DNA from: Rhodoferax sp.
GTDB taxonomy: Bacteria; Pseudomonadota; Gammaproteobacteria; Burkholderiales; Burkholderiaceae_C
Direction: 5' to 3'
Assembly (NCBI GenBank): GCA_031291295.1
Contig: JARLJI010000212.1
Coordinates: 62,001-126,000, forward strand
DNA: 64,000 nucleotides
Part shown: piece by piece, positions 1 to 8,400 of the stretch
Position numbering within the stretch: position 1 is the first letter of the stretch
Layout of the letters: each line of letters starts with the position of its first letter
Program-made: the position numbers and the translations under genes
Notes under the pieces: model-generated
What the model was told of the DNA's origin: nothing
Databases searched by the model: none
Seen by the model: only the letters and a program-made list of their open reading frames with translations

Positions 1-633
1 GTTTATTGGCGCGGCGTCGGAGCGACCCGCCAATATTTCCTCGATGGGCGCCACCGAACCGGAATTGGCGACCGCACGCAGTTTGGCTTTGGTGAACTTC
101 GCCCGCATAAGTGGTTCCTCGCCGGCGCCTGTGAAATAGGCCAAGGTGATGTCGGGTTTATTGAAATCGTCCAGCGTTTTCGCGTTTGTGAATTTCGGGT
201 TGTTGGCGCGACCGAACATGCACACCGCAGTGCTTGAGAAGGTGACGAAGTCGATGATCTGCGCGCGTGCAGGGGTTTGATTCAATGGGCCGATCATGAT
301 GTCCATCTGGTTGGCAATCAGCGCAGGAACCTTGGTTTCGTGGCTCACCACAATCGGTTCGATCTTCACTCCCAGCAATTTGGCAAATTCCTTGCCGAGC
401 ATCCACGACGATCCAGACCATGGCTCCCCATTGCCGGTCGTGTTCTGCACCAGCCAGGGCGGGTTATTGACTACGCCCACACGCAGCACGCCAGCCTTGC
501 GGATCGCGTCGATGCGAGGGCTGGCACCCGGCGGAGGTGGAGTTTGAGCCAGCGCGGCAGCTGATGCCACCATCAGCACCGCGGTCAACATGAGGTTTTT
601 CGCTGTGCGAACTGTCGAACAAGTTGTGTACAT
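1..633 (-). CDS. ABC transporter substrate-binding protein, family 3 (partial, C-terminus outside window)
   Basis: Periplasmic ligand-binding subunit of an amino-acid-type ABC importer. The 211 codons visible are open from the ATG at 633 to the window edge. They begin with a basic and hydrophobic leader ending near ALAQ, then five prolines, then a family-3 fold opening (RIDAIRKAGVLRVGVVNNPP). It is a paralogue of the next gene, with the same proline linker and the same HETKVP and VCMFGRA segments. Both lie in the same direction downstream of the GntR-type regulator, 51 bp apart, so a tandem duplication within one operon is likely. No permease or ATPase is visible in the window, and the ligand cannot be inferred. 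Confidence 0.85.
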   Translation of the reverse strand, partial: MYTTCSTVRTAKNLMLTAVLMVASAAALAQTPPPPGASPRIDAIRKAGVLRVGVVNNPPWLVQNTTGNGEPWSGSSWMLGKEFAKLLGVKIEPIVVSHETKVPALIANQMDIMIGPLNQTPARAQIIDFVTFSSTAVCMFGRANNPKFTNAKTLDDFNKPDITLAYFTGAGEEPLMRAKFTKAKLRAVANSGSVAPIEEILAGRSDAAPIN

Positions 634-684
634 GACGTGTTTCCAGGGGATGTGAATTAGCGAAATTGATTGCGCACAGAGGAC

Positions 685-1545
685 CTACTTCATGTGTTCA
701 ACCACGGCGCTTTCATTGGCGGTGAGCTTGGCTTGTATCGTTTTTTCGACCTGGCGCAACCAGTTCAGGTAGACGGGTTGGTTTTTGTCAATTGCCAGGC
801 CTACAGGCGAAGCCTTTTCCTGGCTACTTTGGCAATTGTTCTCCTTCGGGTAAGCCACCAAGCCTTTGACCTTGTGATTCAAGCTGACCCATGACACGCG
901 GTTAATGGGCGCCGCATCGGCGCGTTTAGCCAATATTTCCTCCACTGGCGCAGTGCCGCCGGAGCTGGCCACACCGCGCAACTTGGCTTTGGGGAATCGC
1001 TCTTTCACCCAATTTTCTTCTGCACCCCCGGTGAAATAGGCAATGGTGATATCAGGGCTGTTGAGGCCATCCACCGTATTGATTTTGGCCAGCTTGCTGT
1101 TGCCTGCGCGGCCGAACATGCACACGCTGGTGTTCGAATAAATGACGAAATCAACCACCTTCATGCGTTCCGGCGTTTCGGCAAGTGGCGTGATGCTCAT
1201 GTCCACCTGGTTGGAGGCCAGCACAGGAATCTTGGTTTCGTGCGATACCTGCACTGGGCGCAATTTGACACCTAGCAGGCGGGCATATTCGTTGGCCAGT
1301 ATCCAGGCGGGGCCGCTCCATGTCGGCTTATCGTCTCCGCTGGTGTTTTCGTTAAGCCATGGCGCATTGCTGAGGACGCCCACGCGCAGGTCGCCGGCTT
1401 TGCGGATGGCGTCGATGCGCGGGCTCGCGCCCGGTGGCGGCGGTGGCGGTGGCGCTTGGGCCAGCAGCGCGGTGCTGGAGGCCGCCAGCAACAGGCCGGC
1501 CAGCCAGGGGCCGGGACGAGGGGAGAACTTGGGCATCCGTGTCAT
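685..1545 (-). CDS. ABC transporter substrate-binding protein, family 3
   Basis: Full-length (286 aa) periplasmic solute-binding protein. A signal peptide of about 29 residues (hydrophobic LAGLLLAASSTALLA) is followed by seven consecutive prolines and then the SBP family-3 domain, starting at RIDAIRKAGDLRVGVL. The length fits the family. It lies 39 bp downstream of the GntR-family regulator and 51 bp upstream of a second, clearly paralogous binding protein, all on the minus strand. The regulator probably controls both. The polyproline linker after the leader is unusual and conserved in both copies. Substrate unknown. Confidence 0.88.
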   Translation of the reverse strand: MTRMPKFSPRPGPWLAGLLLAASSTALLAQAPPPPPPPGASPRIDAIRKAGDLRVGVLSNAPWLNENTSGDDKPTWSGPAWILANEYARLLGVKLRPVQVSHETKIPVLASNQVDMSITPLAETPERMKVVDFVIYSNTSVCMFGRAGNSKLAKINTVDGLNSPDITIAYFTGGAEENWVKERFPKAKLRGVASSGGTAPVEEILAKRADAAPINRVSWVSLNHKVKGLVAYPKENNCQSSQEKASPVGLAIDKNQPVYLNWLRQVEKTIQAKLTANESAVVEHMK

Positions 1546-1584
1546 GTTTGTCTCTTTCGTTGTAGGGTTGGGAAAGGCTTGCGG

Positions 1585-2319
1585 CTAGCGCCAGGCCTGC
1601 GCGAACTCGCCGATCACCCGCTCCAGGTGCGCGCGCATCGCAGCCCGGGCCGCGACCGGATCGCGTGCCAGCAGGGCCTTGAAGATGCGCTGGTGGTCGG
1701 CGTGCGAGGCCAGGCGCAGGTCGGGGGTGTGAAAGTGGTGTTCGATCTTGGTCCAGACCGGTCCTTTGGACTGGTCCCACATGGCGGTGACCATTTGCAG
1801 CAGGACGCTGTTGCCGGTGGATTCGGCAATGCGCAGGTGGAACAGGCGGTCTGCCGCTTCGTTGGCTTCCTTGTCGTCGATGTTCTCGCGCATGTCGGCC
1901 AGCGCCGAGAAGATGCGGTCCAGGTCGGCGTCCTTGCGTGTCTCGGCGGCCACGGAGGCGATCTCCGACTCGATCAGGCAGCGTGCGCGCAGCAGTTCGA
2001 ACGGGCCGGGCTCGGTGGCGGGCATGAACGCCGGCACCGCCGTGGCCACGGGGGGCTGGGTGATGTAGATGCCGGAGCCGCCGCGCACTTCCACCACCCC
2101 TTGCAGTTCCAGCACGATCGTGGCCTCGCGCACCGAGGTGCGGCTGACATCGAAGCGCTCAGCCAGGGCCCGCTCCGAGGGCAGGCGTTCGCCGACCTTG
2201 AACTCCCCCTGTGCGATGAGGGCCAGCAATTGCGTCGCCAGCCGCTGGTAGGAGCGGTCCGACGGGACTTTCGGGGTGCTGTCCGGATCGTCGGCGGAAT
2301 GAATCAGTTGAAGTGTCAT
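1585..2319 (-). CDS. GntR-family transcriptional regulator, FCD/UxuR-like
   Basis: DNA-binding repressor of the FadR/FCD branch of GntR (244 aa). The N-terminal winged helix is clear (residues about 20-90; GERLPSERALAERFDVSRTSVREA), followed by an all-helical FCD ligand domain to about residue 235. The gene is divergent from the mannonate/mannitol oxidoreductase at 2441. The spacer contains TGGT-N2-ACCA palindromes resembling the E. coli UxuR/ExuR operator, so the regulator probably controls its neighbours and itself. Downstream on the same strand are two solute-binding proteins. The ligand is probably a hexuronate, hexonate or polyol, but this rests only on operator similarity and neighbourhood. 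Confidence 0.88.
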   Translation of the reverse strand: MTLQLIHSADDPDSTPKVPSDRSYQRLATQLLALIAQGEFKVGERLPSERALAERFDVSRTSVREATIVLELQGVVEVRGGSGIYITQPPVATAVPAFMPATEPGPFELLRARCLIESEIASVAAETRKDADLDRIFSALADMRENIDDKEANEAADRLFHLRIAESTGNSVLLQMVTAMWDQSKGPVWTKIEHHFHTPDLRLASHADHQRIFKALLARDPVAARAAMRAHLERVIGEFAQAWR

Positions 2320-2329
2320 GGCGCTAAAG

Positions 2330-2382
2330 TGGTTAGACCAAATTTTAATTGGTCAACCAATTTTGGCTATAGTGGTTTACCA
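2330..2382. promoter_or_regulatory. UxuR-like operator cluster between divergent genes
   Basis: Three TGGT/ACCA inverted repeats lie in 53 bp: 2330-2340 (3-bp spacer), 2347-2362 (AATTGGT-CA-ACCAATT, 7-bp arms) and 2373-2382 (2-bp spacer). The central site differs from the known E. coli UxuR operator (AATTGGTATACCAATT) only in its centre. The third overlaps a possible -10 (TATAGT, 2368-2373) reading towards 2441. Binding by the adjacent FCD regulator is an inference. Confidence 0.65.
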
Positions 2383-2440
2383 TGATGGAGAATTGGTTGG
2401 CCTGGTTGTTCAATCAAGCCCTTTGACCGACGTCCGACCC

Positions 2441-3874
2441 ATGCAAACACTCCACCAGGCCGCCCTGGCCCATCTGCCCGCCGCGGCCGATGTCGCACCC
2501 CACTATGCGGCCCCGCTGCAACTTCCGCTCTACCCGCGCACCGAGTCTTCGATTGGCGTGGTCCACCTGGGCCTGGGCGCGTTTCACCGCGCCCACCAGG
2601 CCATGGTGTTCGATGCCCTGCTTGAGCGCGGCGACGCGCGCTGGGGCGTGCTCGGGGTGGCCATGCGCAGCACCGGGCTGGCCGATGCGCTGGCCGCGCA
2701 GGGCGGGCTGTACACGGTGCAGGTCTCCAGCCGGGAAGGTCCGCGCTGGCAGGTGGTCGGCGCAGTGTTGCAGACCTGTGTGGCCGCACGCGAGCCCGCG
2801 CAGGTGGTGGCCGCCATGGCGGCGCCGGGCACGCGCTGGGTGACGCTGACCGTGACCGAGAAAGGCTACGGCCCGGCGCTGGCCGACCTGCTGGTGCAGG
2901 GGCTGGCGGCGCGCCGTGCCGCCGGCCTGGGCGGCTTGACGCTGGCCTCTTGCGACAACCTGTCCGACAACGGCCGCAAGCTGCAGAAGCTGTGCGTCGA
3001 TGCGGCCGCACAGCAGGATTCCGCGCTGGCCCGATGGATTGATTCCGCTTGCGCTTTCCCGAACAGCATGGTCGACCGCATCGTGCCCGCCGCCACCGCG
3101 CAGCAGCGCGCCGATGCGGCCAGGGTGCTCGGTGTGATGGACGCCTGCGCGCTGGGCACCGAAGGATTCTGGGAATGGGTGATCGAGCGCCGCTTTGTCG
3201 ACGCTGCCGACGGCGCCGCGCTGGCGGCTGTCGGCGTGACCGTGGTGGAGGACGTGAAGCCTTTTGAGGAGGCCAAGCTGCGCATGCTCAACGGCAGCCA
3301 CACCGCCATGGCCTTGATAGGCGCGGTGCTGGGGCTGTCGACGATTGCCGACTGCGTGGCCCGGCCCGCCATCCGCCGGTTCGTCTACGGCCTGATGACC
3401 GACGTGGTGATGCCGCACCTGCAGCGCCCCGGGCTGCCGGCCTACCGCGACGCCTTGCTGGCGCGTTTTGACAATCCCCAACTGCATCACAGCGTGCACC
3501 AGATTGCGACGGACAGCTCCCTCAAGATTCCTTTTCGCTGGCAGGCCACGGCGCTGGCGCAATTGGCGGCGGGCGGCTCCATCGAGCCGCTGGCATTGGC
3601 CACGGCGGTGTGGATGCGCTACCTGCGGGGCGAGGATGAAAGCGGCCAGGTCTATGCCATTTCGGATCCGATGGGGGCAACGTTACAGGCCACCGCACAG
3701 CAGCATTCGGGCGATGTGCCGGGCACCGTGCAGGCGTTGCTCGCCGTGACCTCGATGTGGGGTGATGCACTGCCACGCGATGCGCGCTGGGCTACACGCG
3801 TGGCGTACTGGTTGCAGTCCATCATGCAGCACGGTGTCGCGGCGTCTTTAGAGGCGTGTTGTCCTGGATACTGA
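2441..3874 (+). CDS. Mannitol dehydrogenase family oxidoreductase (D-mannonate/fructuronate or mannitol dehydrogenase)
   Basis: NAD-dependent polyol/hexonate dehydrogenase of the long-chain mannitol dehydrogenase family (477 aa from the ATG at 2441; the frame is open upstream, but that stretch is operator DNA). An N-terminal Rossmann domain begins with GVVHLGLGAFHRAHQA. The family's catalytic signature K-x4-N-x2-H is intact (K279, N284, H287; KLRMLNGSH). The UxuR-like operator and divergent FCD regulator favour fructuronate reductase (UxuB), but mannitol 2-dehydrogenase cannot be excluded. The last residues (ACCPGY) look atypical and merge with non-coding DNA, so the C-terminus may have been altered by a rearrangement. 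No strong ribosome-binding site precedes the chosen ATG. Confidence 0.85.
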   Translation: MQTLHQAALAHLPAAADVAPHYAAPLQLPLYPRTESSIGVVHLGLGAFHRAHQAMVFDALLERGDARWGVLGVAMRSTGLADALAAQGGLYTVQVSSREGPRWQVVGAVLQTCVAAREPAQVVAAMAAPGTRWVTLTVTEKGYGPALADLLVQGLAARRAAGLGGLTLASCDNLSDNGRKLQKLCVDAAAQQDSALARWIDSACAFPNSMVDRIVPAATAQQRADAARVLGVMDACALGTEGFWEWVIERRFVDAADGAALAAVGVTVVEDVKPFEEAKLRMLNGSHTAMALIGAVLGLSTIADCVARPAIRRFVYGLMTDVVMPHLQRPGLPAYRDALLARFDNPQLHHSVHQIATDSSLKIPFRWQATALAQLAAGGSIEPLALATAVWMRYLRGEDESGQVYAISDPMGATLQATAQQHSGDVPGTVQALLAVTSMWGDALPRDARWATRVAYWLQSIMQHGVAASLEACCPGY

Positions 3875-4346
3875 CCCCCCGCCACCATACCGTACCGGGA
3901 TACTGGCCGAGCTATTGTTTAGGCCGGCAATCGTTTGTCGGGAATGAAAGCATTTCTCCAATTCGACTAACGATCCGTGTCCATCACTTGGTGCCAATGT
4001 CTGTCGCCTTTGGCATGAAGACCGGACCTTCAACGGGCACATCTTCAACGACCGCTGTTGGCCGGGAGCCGGTGCCACAATCGTTGAAATCATTGCCACA
4101 TAGCCGACATTCGACTTGCAGAGTTCGGGGATTGCTTTGCGGCGACCAGTTCTGAATCCTCTACAGCCGCAGTCAGTCTCTTGCCGATTTCACATCGATG
4201 CTTATGGCGGTCCACGCAGTGACTCCCTGGTGCCCGCAGCGGCCAATGATTCTCTCGTTAACTTCTGATTTTTCTCATTTTTGCTCACACAAGTCGTGCA
4301 GTCGTAGCGCCGGCGGCCGCCGCTTCAATCGGTCGCTGCAGGACAT
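3875..4346. other. Non-coding stretch, possible eroded sequence
   Basis: No credible gene. Small frames here lack family features and have mixed codon use. The start carries a direct repeat GGATACTG (3866-3873 and 3898-3905) around a run of C, which could be the end of a lost mobile element, but no transposase or terminal repeat could be recognised. Base composition is lower in G+C than in the flanking genes. Confidence 0.35.
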
Positions 4347-4402
4347 AGTTGCTATTAATTAAATAGCAACTAACCAATACTGGAAAAGGGCCAATGCCTC
4401 AA
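4347..4402 (+). repeat. Dispersed two-part palindromic element, copy 1
   Basis: Perfect 10-bp arms (AGTTGCTATT / AATAGCAACT) around AATTA at 4347-4371, followed by a GGGCC/GCC-containing tail. It lies in the leader region of the first alpha-hydroxyacid dehydrogenase gene and is the cleanest head hairpin in the window. Confidence 0.7.
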
Positions 4403-4478
4403 AACACACAAAACCATCGGCAATCTGCGGCCGGCCACGCGCTCCCGTTACCATTGCGGTCACACCGAGGAGGCTTTC

Positions 4479-5624
4479 GTGACCGTCATCACCAACATTG
4501 AAGACCTGCGCGTCCTGGCGCAAAAGCGTGTGCCGCGCATGTTCTACGACTACGCCGATTCCGGCTCGTGGACCGAAGGCACCTACCGCGCCAACGAGGC
4601 TGACTTCCAGAAAATCCTGCTGCGCCAGCGCGTGGCGATCAACATGGAAGGACGCAGCACCCGCACGAAGATGATCGGTGTGGACGTGGCGATGCCGGTC
4701 GCCATTGCGCCGACCGGCCTGACTGGCATGCAGCATGCCGACGGTGAAATCCTGGCGGCGCGCGCGGCCGAGAAATTCGGCATTCCGTTCACGCTCTCCA
4801 CCATGAGCATCTGCTCGATCGAGGACATCGCCGCGCACACCAAGGCACCGTTCTGGTTCCAGCTCTACGTGATGCGCGACCGCGACTTCATCGAGCGGCT
4901 GATCGACCGCGCCCGGGCCGCGAACTGCGGCGCGCTGGTGCTCACACTCGACCTGCAGATCATCGGCCAGCGCCACAAGGACCTGAAGAACGGCCTGTCG
5001 GCACCGCCCAAGCTGACAATCGCCAACATCCTCAACATGATGACCAAGCCACGCTGGTGCCTGGGCATGCTGGGTACCAAACGCCGGCAGTTCGGCAACA
5101 TCGTCGGCCACGTCAAGGGCGTGGAAAACATGGGCTCGCTGTCGGAGTGGACCGCCAAGCAGTTCGACCCGGCCTTGAGTTGGGGCGATGTGGAATGGAT
5201 CAAGAAGCGTTGGGGCGGCAAGCTGATCCTCAAGGGCATCCAGGACGTGGAAGATGCGCGCCTGGCGGTGGACAGCGGCGCGGACGCCATGATCGTCTCG
5301 AACCACGGCGGGCGCCAGCTCGACGGCGCGCCGTCTTCCATCTCGGCGTTGCCGGCCATTGTCGAGGCGGTGGGTCACCAGATCGAAGTCCACATGGATG
5401 GCGGCATTCGCTCCGGGCAGGACGTGCTCAAGGCCAGGGCCCTGGGTGCGCGTGGCACCTACATCGGCCGCTCGATGCTCTATGGTCTGGGTGCCATGGG
5501 CGAAGCGGGCGTGACCAAGGCGCTGGAGATCATCCACAAAGAACTTGACCTCACCATGGCGTTTTGCGGTCACACCAACATCAACCAGGTGGACAAGGGC
5601 ATCTTGCTGCCGGGCACGTTTTAG
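4479..5624 (+). CDS. lldD: FMN-dependent alpha-hydroxyacid dehydrogenase (L-lactate dehydrogenase type), copy 1
   Basis: Oxidises an L-2-hydroxyacid, probably L-lactate, to the 2-keto acid and passes electrons to the respiratory chain (381 aa). It is a TIM-barrel FMN enzyme. The active-site block SNHGGRQLDGAPSS (catalytic H276) and the FMN-phosphate region DGGIRSGQDV are intact. The start is GTG at 4479, set by GAGGAGG at 4467-4473 and by alignment with the second copy at 8401, which starts with ATG at the same residue. It heads a cluster with a LysR regulator, a lactate permease and the second copy. Membrane association is usual for this family but no transmembrane helix is seen. Confidence 0.9.
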   Translation: MTVITNIEDLRVLAQKRVPRMFYDYADSGSWTEGTYRANEADFQKILLRQRVAINMEGRSTRTKMIGVDVAMPVAIAPTGLTGMQHADGEILAARAAEKFGIPFTLSTMSICSIEDIAAHTKAPFWFQLYVMRDRDFIERLIDRARAANCGALVLTLDLQIIGQRHKDLKNGLSAPPKLTIANILNMMTKPRWCLGMLGTKRRQFGNIVGHVKGVENMGSLSEWTAKQFDPALSWGDVEWIKKRWGGKLILKGIQDVEDARLAVDSGADAMIVSNHGGRQLDGAPSSISALPAIVEAVGHQIEVHMDGGIRSGQDVLKARALGARGTYIGRSMLYGLGAMGEAGVTKALEIIHKELDLTMAFCGHTNINQVDKGILLPGTF

Positions 5625-5682
5625 CTGACGGCACGTCTTCCTGTCATGATCGCCTGGGAGTCCATCCAGGCGGCCGAACGGT

Positions 5683-6579
5683 ATGATGCCGTCCACCATG
5701 GCTGCCCCGCGTGTTCCGTCCATACAAGGCTTGCTGGCTTTCGAGACGCTGGCCCGGTTGCGCAGCGCAACCCTCGCCGGCGAGGAACTCAGTGTCACGC
5801 CCAGCGCAGTCAGCCATCGCATCCGGCAACTGGAAACCCAGCTGGGCATCAAGCTTTTCGCGCGTGGCGACTTCAGCCTGAGCGCTGATGGCACGTCTTA
5901 TCTTGCCCGGGTGCGCGAGGCGCTGGCTGTTCTACAGCAAGTGCCAGGTCGCGGCAGTGCTGCGGGTACAACACGCCTGCGTGTTGCGGTGACGCCGACC
6001 TTTTCCCGCCAGATTCTGCTGCCCAGACTCGCATTGTTTCGCCACGCGTACCCGGAGATTGAGCTCGTGCTGCAGGTCACGATCCCGATGCTCAACGTCA
6101 CGGCCGAGGAGGCCGACATCGAGTTGCGTTTCGGCGCCAGCCCCAATACGGATCAGGAGTCACTGCTTCTGTCATCCGACGAGGCAACACCCGTATGCAG
6201 CCCCGAGTACCTGCATGAGGCCGGGCCGTTTGATGAATTCACCACATTGGATGAGATCTCCCGCGTCCGGCTGATACGCTGCCCGCTGGAGCCCTGGCGC
6301 ACCTGGTTCAGTGCGAACGGCATCACCCGCGATGAACCGAGCAGTGGCTCCCAGTTCAACGACATCGGTCTCGTGCTCGATGCGGCAGTGGCCGGTTTTG
6401 GCGTCGCCCTGATGCGGCTGCGGCTCGGCGCTGCCTGGCTGGACAGCGGCCGCCTGGTTCGCCTCTCACCGCGCAGCGTGCCCTCGCCGCACCACTACTT
6501 TCTGTGCTGGAAGCGCGGCACCCTTGACCGCTGGGAATGCGCCGCCTTTGTTGACTGGCTCAAGCAGGCGATCAGATAG
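5683..6579 (+). CDS. LysR-family transcriptional regulator (GcvA-like)
   Basis: LysR regulator (298 aa) with an N-terminal helix-turn-helix at about residues 11-70 (RSATLAGEELSVTPSAVSHR) and a periplasmic-binding-like effector domain after about residue 90. The helix region resembles GcvA-type members. It sits between two lactate dehydrogenase copies and directly upstream of lctP, all on one strand, so control of lactate uptake and oxidation is likely. In-frame ATGs occur at 5683, 5686 and 5698; the last is the most natural by comparison with relatives, but the sequence does not decide. Confidence 0.85.
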   Translation: MMPSTMAAPRVPSIQGLLAFETLARLRSATLAGEELSVTPSAVSHRIRQLETQLGIKLFARGDFSLSADGTSYLARVREALAVLQQVPGRGSAAGTTRLRVAVTPTFSRQILLPRLALFRHAYPEIELVLQVTIPMLNVTAEEADIELRFGASPNTDQESLLLSSDEATPVCSPEYLHEAGPFDEFTTLDEISRVRLIRCPLEPWRTWFSANGITRDEPSSGSQFNDIGLVLDAAVAGFGVALMRLRLGAAWLDSGRLVRLSPRSVPSPHHYFLCWKRGTLDRWECAAFVDWLKQAIR

Positions 6580-6659
6580 CCCCGGCCCGCACGTTTGAAA
6601 AATATTCACGCCATGACCTTCAACGATTCATCCCTGAACGCCGACCGCTGACTACATTA

Positions 6660-6693
6660 CCGTCTCAAAGACGGATGCTCCGTCAACAGGAGA
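6660..6693 (+). promoter_or_regulatory. Leader of lctP with two mutually exclusive stem-loops and RBS
   Basis: CCGTCT (6660-6665) can pair with AGACGG (6669-6674), or GACGGA (6670-6675) can pair with TCCGTC (6679-6684). The two stems share GACGG, so only one can form. The second ends 3 nt before the ribosome-binding site AGGAGA (6688-6693). The layout would suit translational control, but this is an inference. Confidence 0.4.
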
Positions 6694-6698
6694 CAAAA

Positions 6699-8360
6699 AT
6701 GGTTTGGCAACAGGTCTACGATCCGTTTGGAAATATGGTCATTTCCACCACGCTGGCGGCCATCCCGGTGGTGGTGATGCTGGTGTGTCTGGGCTTTCTT
6801 CACATCAAGGCCCACATTGCGGCGGGTCTGGGCCTGATCGCGGCGCTGCTGGTTGCCGTGTTCGCCTACGGCATGCCGGCCGATATGGCCAGTCGTGCGG
6901 CACTCTATGGCGGCATCACCGGGCTGCTGCCCATCGGCTGGATCGTGCTCAACATCATTTTTCTGCAGCAGTTGGCTGAGCAGAACGGCAGCTTCAAGAT
7001 CCTGCAGGATTCGCTCTCGGGCATCACCGAGGACCGGCGGCTGCAGCTGCTGCTGATCGCATTTTGCTTCGGCGCCTTCTTCGAGGGAGCGGCAGGCTTT
7101 GGCACACCCGTAGCAGTCACCGCCGGCATTTTGATCGGGCTGGGCTTTTCGCCGCTGGCCGCCTCGGGCCTGTCGTTGATCGCCAACACCGCACCGGTGG
7201 CTTTCGGTGCGCTCGGCACGCCAGTCATTACCCTGGCCAAAGTCCACGGCTATGACCTCATGGAAGTGACCGCCATGATCGGCCGCCAGTTGCCATTTTT
7301 CTCGTTGCTGGTGCCGTTCTGGCTGATCTGGGCCTTTGCCGGGCGCAAGGCCATGATGGAGATCTGGCCCGCCATCCTGGTGACCGGCCTGTCGTTCGCC
7401 ATTCCGCAATACCTGGTCAGCAACTTCATAGGGCCCGAACTGGTGGACATCATCGCGGCGCTGGTCTCGATGGTGGCGCTGGTGCTGTTCCTGCGTGTCT
7501 GGCAGCCCCGGAATATCGGGACCTCCCCGTCGCTCAAGGGGCATGAGCAAGATGGCGGCGAGGCCAAGGAACCCATGCCCATCGTGCGTCACACGCGTGC
7601 GGAGCTGATCGGCGCGTGGACGCCCTGGGTGATCCTGACGGTGTTCGTGTTTGTCTGGGGCCTGCCTTCGGTCAAGACCTGGCTCAATGGCATTTACGCG
7701 CCATCGTTTCCGATGACGGGCTTGCACAACCTGGTCGAGAAAATGCCGCCAGTGGTGCTCAAGCCGACCAAGGAAGGCGCCGTCTACGTACTGGGACTGC
7801 TGTCGGCCACCGGCACGGGCATCCTGCTGTCGGCGATCTTGGGCGCGCTGATCATGAAGTACAACCCGCTGCAAATCGTGCGCACGTTTTTCCGCACGCT
7901 GTGGCTGGTGCGTTTCTCGTTGCTGACCATTGCACTCATGCTGGCGTTGGGAACCGTCACACGCTATTCCGGGACCGACACGACGTTGGGGCTGGCTTTT
8001 GCCAATACCGGTTTTTTGTATCCTTTCTTCGGCACCCTGATGGGCTGGATCGGCGTCGCAATGACGGGCTCCGACACCGCCTCGAACGTGCTGTTCGGCG
8101 GTATGCAGAAAGTGGCAGCCGGGCAACTGGGATTGCCGATCAACTTGATGGGAGCGGCCAACAGCGCGGGCGGCGTGATGGGCAAGATGATCGATGCGCA
8201 GTCGATCGTGGTGGCTTCCACCGCCACGCGCTGGTTCAACCATGAAGGCGACATCCTGCGCTATGTGTTCTTCCATTCCATTGCGCTGGCCTGCCTGGTC
8301 GGCCTCTTCGTCACGATGCAAGCCTACGTTTGGCCTTTCACCCTGATGGTGGTGCGATAA
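6699..8360 (+). CDS. lctP: L-lactate permease
   Basis: Inner-membrane lactate/glycolate:proton symporter of the LctP family (553 aa, the family's usual length). About 12-14 hydrophobic segments are present, and the conserved block GAFFEGAAGFGTPVAVTAG is clear near residues 127-145. The start MVWQQVYDPFGN is fixed by AGGAGA five bases upstream and matches family N-termini. It lies between two alpha-hydroxyacid dehydrogenase genes downstream of a LysR regulator, forming a lactate uptake and oxidation module. The gap to the second dehydrogenase is only 40 bp, so co-transcription is expected. Confidence 0.95.
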   Translation: MVWQQVYDPFGNMVISTTLAAIPVVVMLVCLGFLHIKAHIAAGLGLIAALLVAVFAYGMPADMASRAALYGGITGLLPIGWIVLNIIFLQQLAEQNGSFKILQDSLSGITEDRRLQLLLIAFCFGAFFEGAAGFGTPVAVTAGILIGLGFSPLAASGLSLIANTAPVAFGALGTPVITLAKVHGYDLMEVTAMIGRQLPFFSLLVPFWLIWAFAGRKAMMEIWPAILVTGLSFAIPQYLVSNFIGPELVDIIAALVSMVALVLFLRVWQPRNIGTSPSLKGHEQDGGEAKEPMPIVRHTRAELIGAWTPWVILTVFVFVWGLPSVKTWLNGIYAPSFPMTGLHNLVEKMPPVVLKPTKEGAVYVLGLLSATGTGILLSAILGALIMKYNPLQIVRTFFRTLWLVRFSLLTIALMLALGTVTRYSGTDTTLGLAFANTGFLYPFFGTLMGWIGVAMTGSDTASNVLFGGMQKVAAGQLGLPINLMGAANSAGGVMGKMIDAQSIVVASTATRWFNHEGDILRYVFFHSIALACLVGLFVTMQAYVWPFTLMVVR

Positions 8361-8400
8361 GCGCAGCTTGCGAAGTAGAAAATCCGGAGGAGATTTTTCA

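Noticed and set aside
3848-4155. Small frames in the gap after the mannonate dehydrogenase
   Set aside because: No RBS, no conserved motif, mixed composition; treated as non-coding or eroded DNA.
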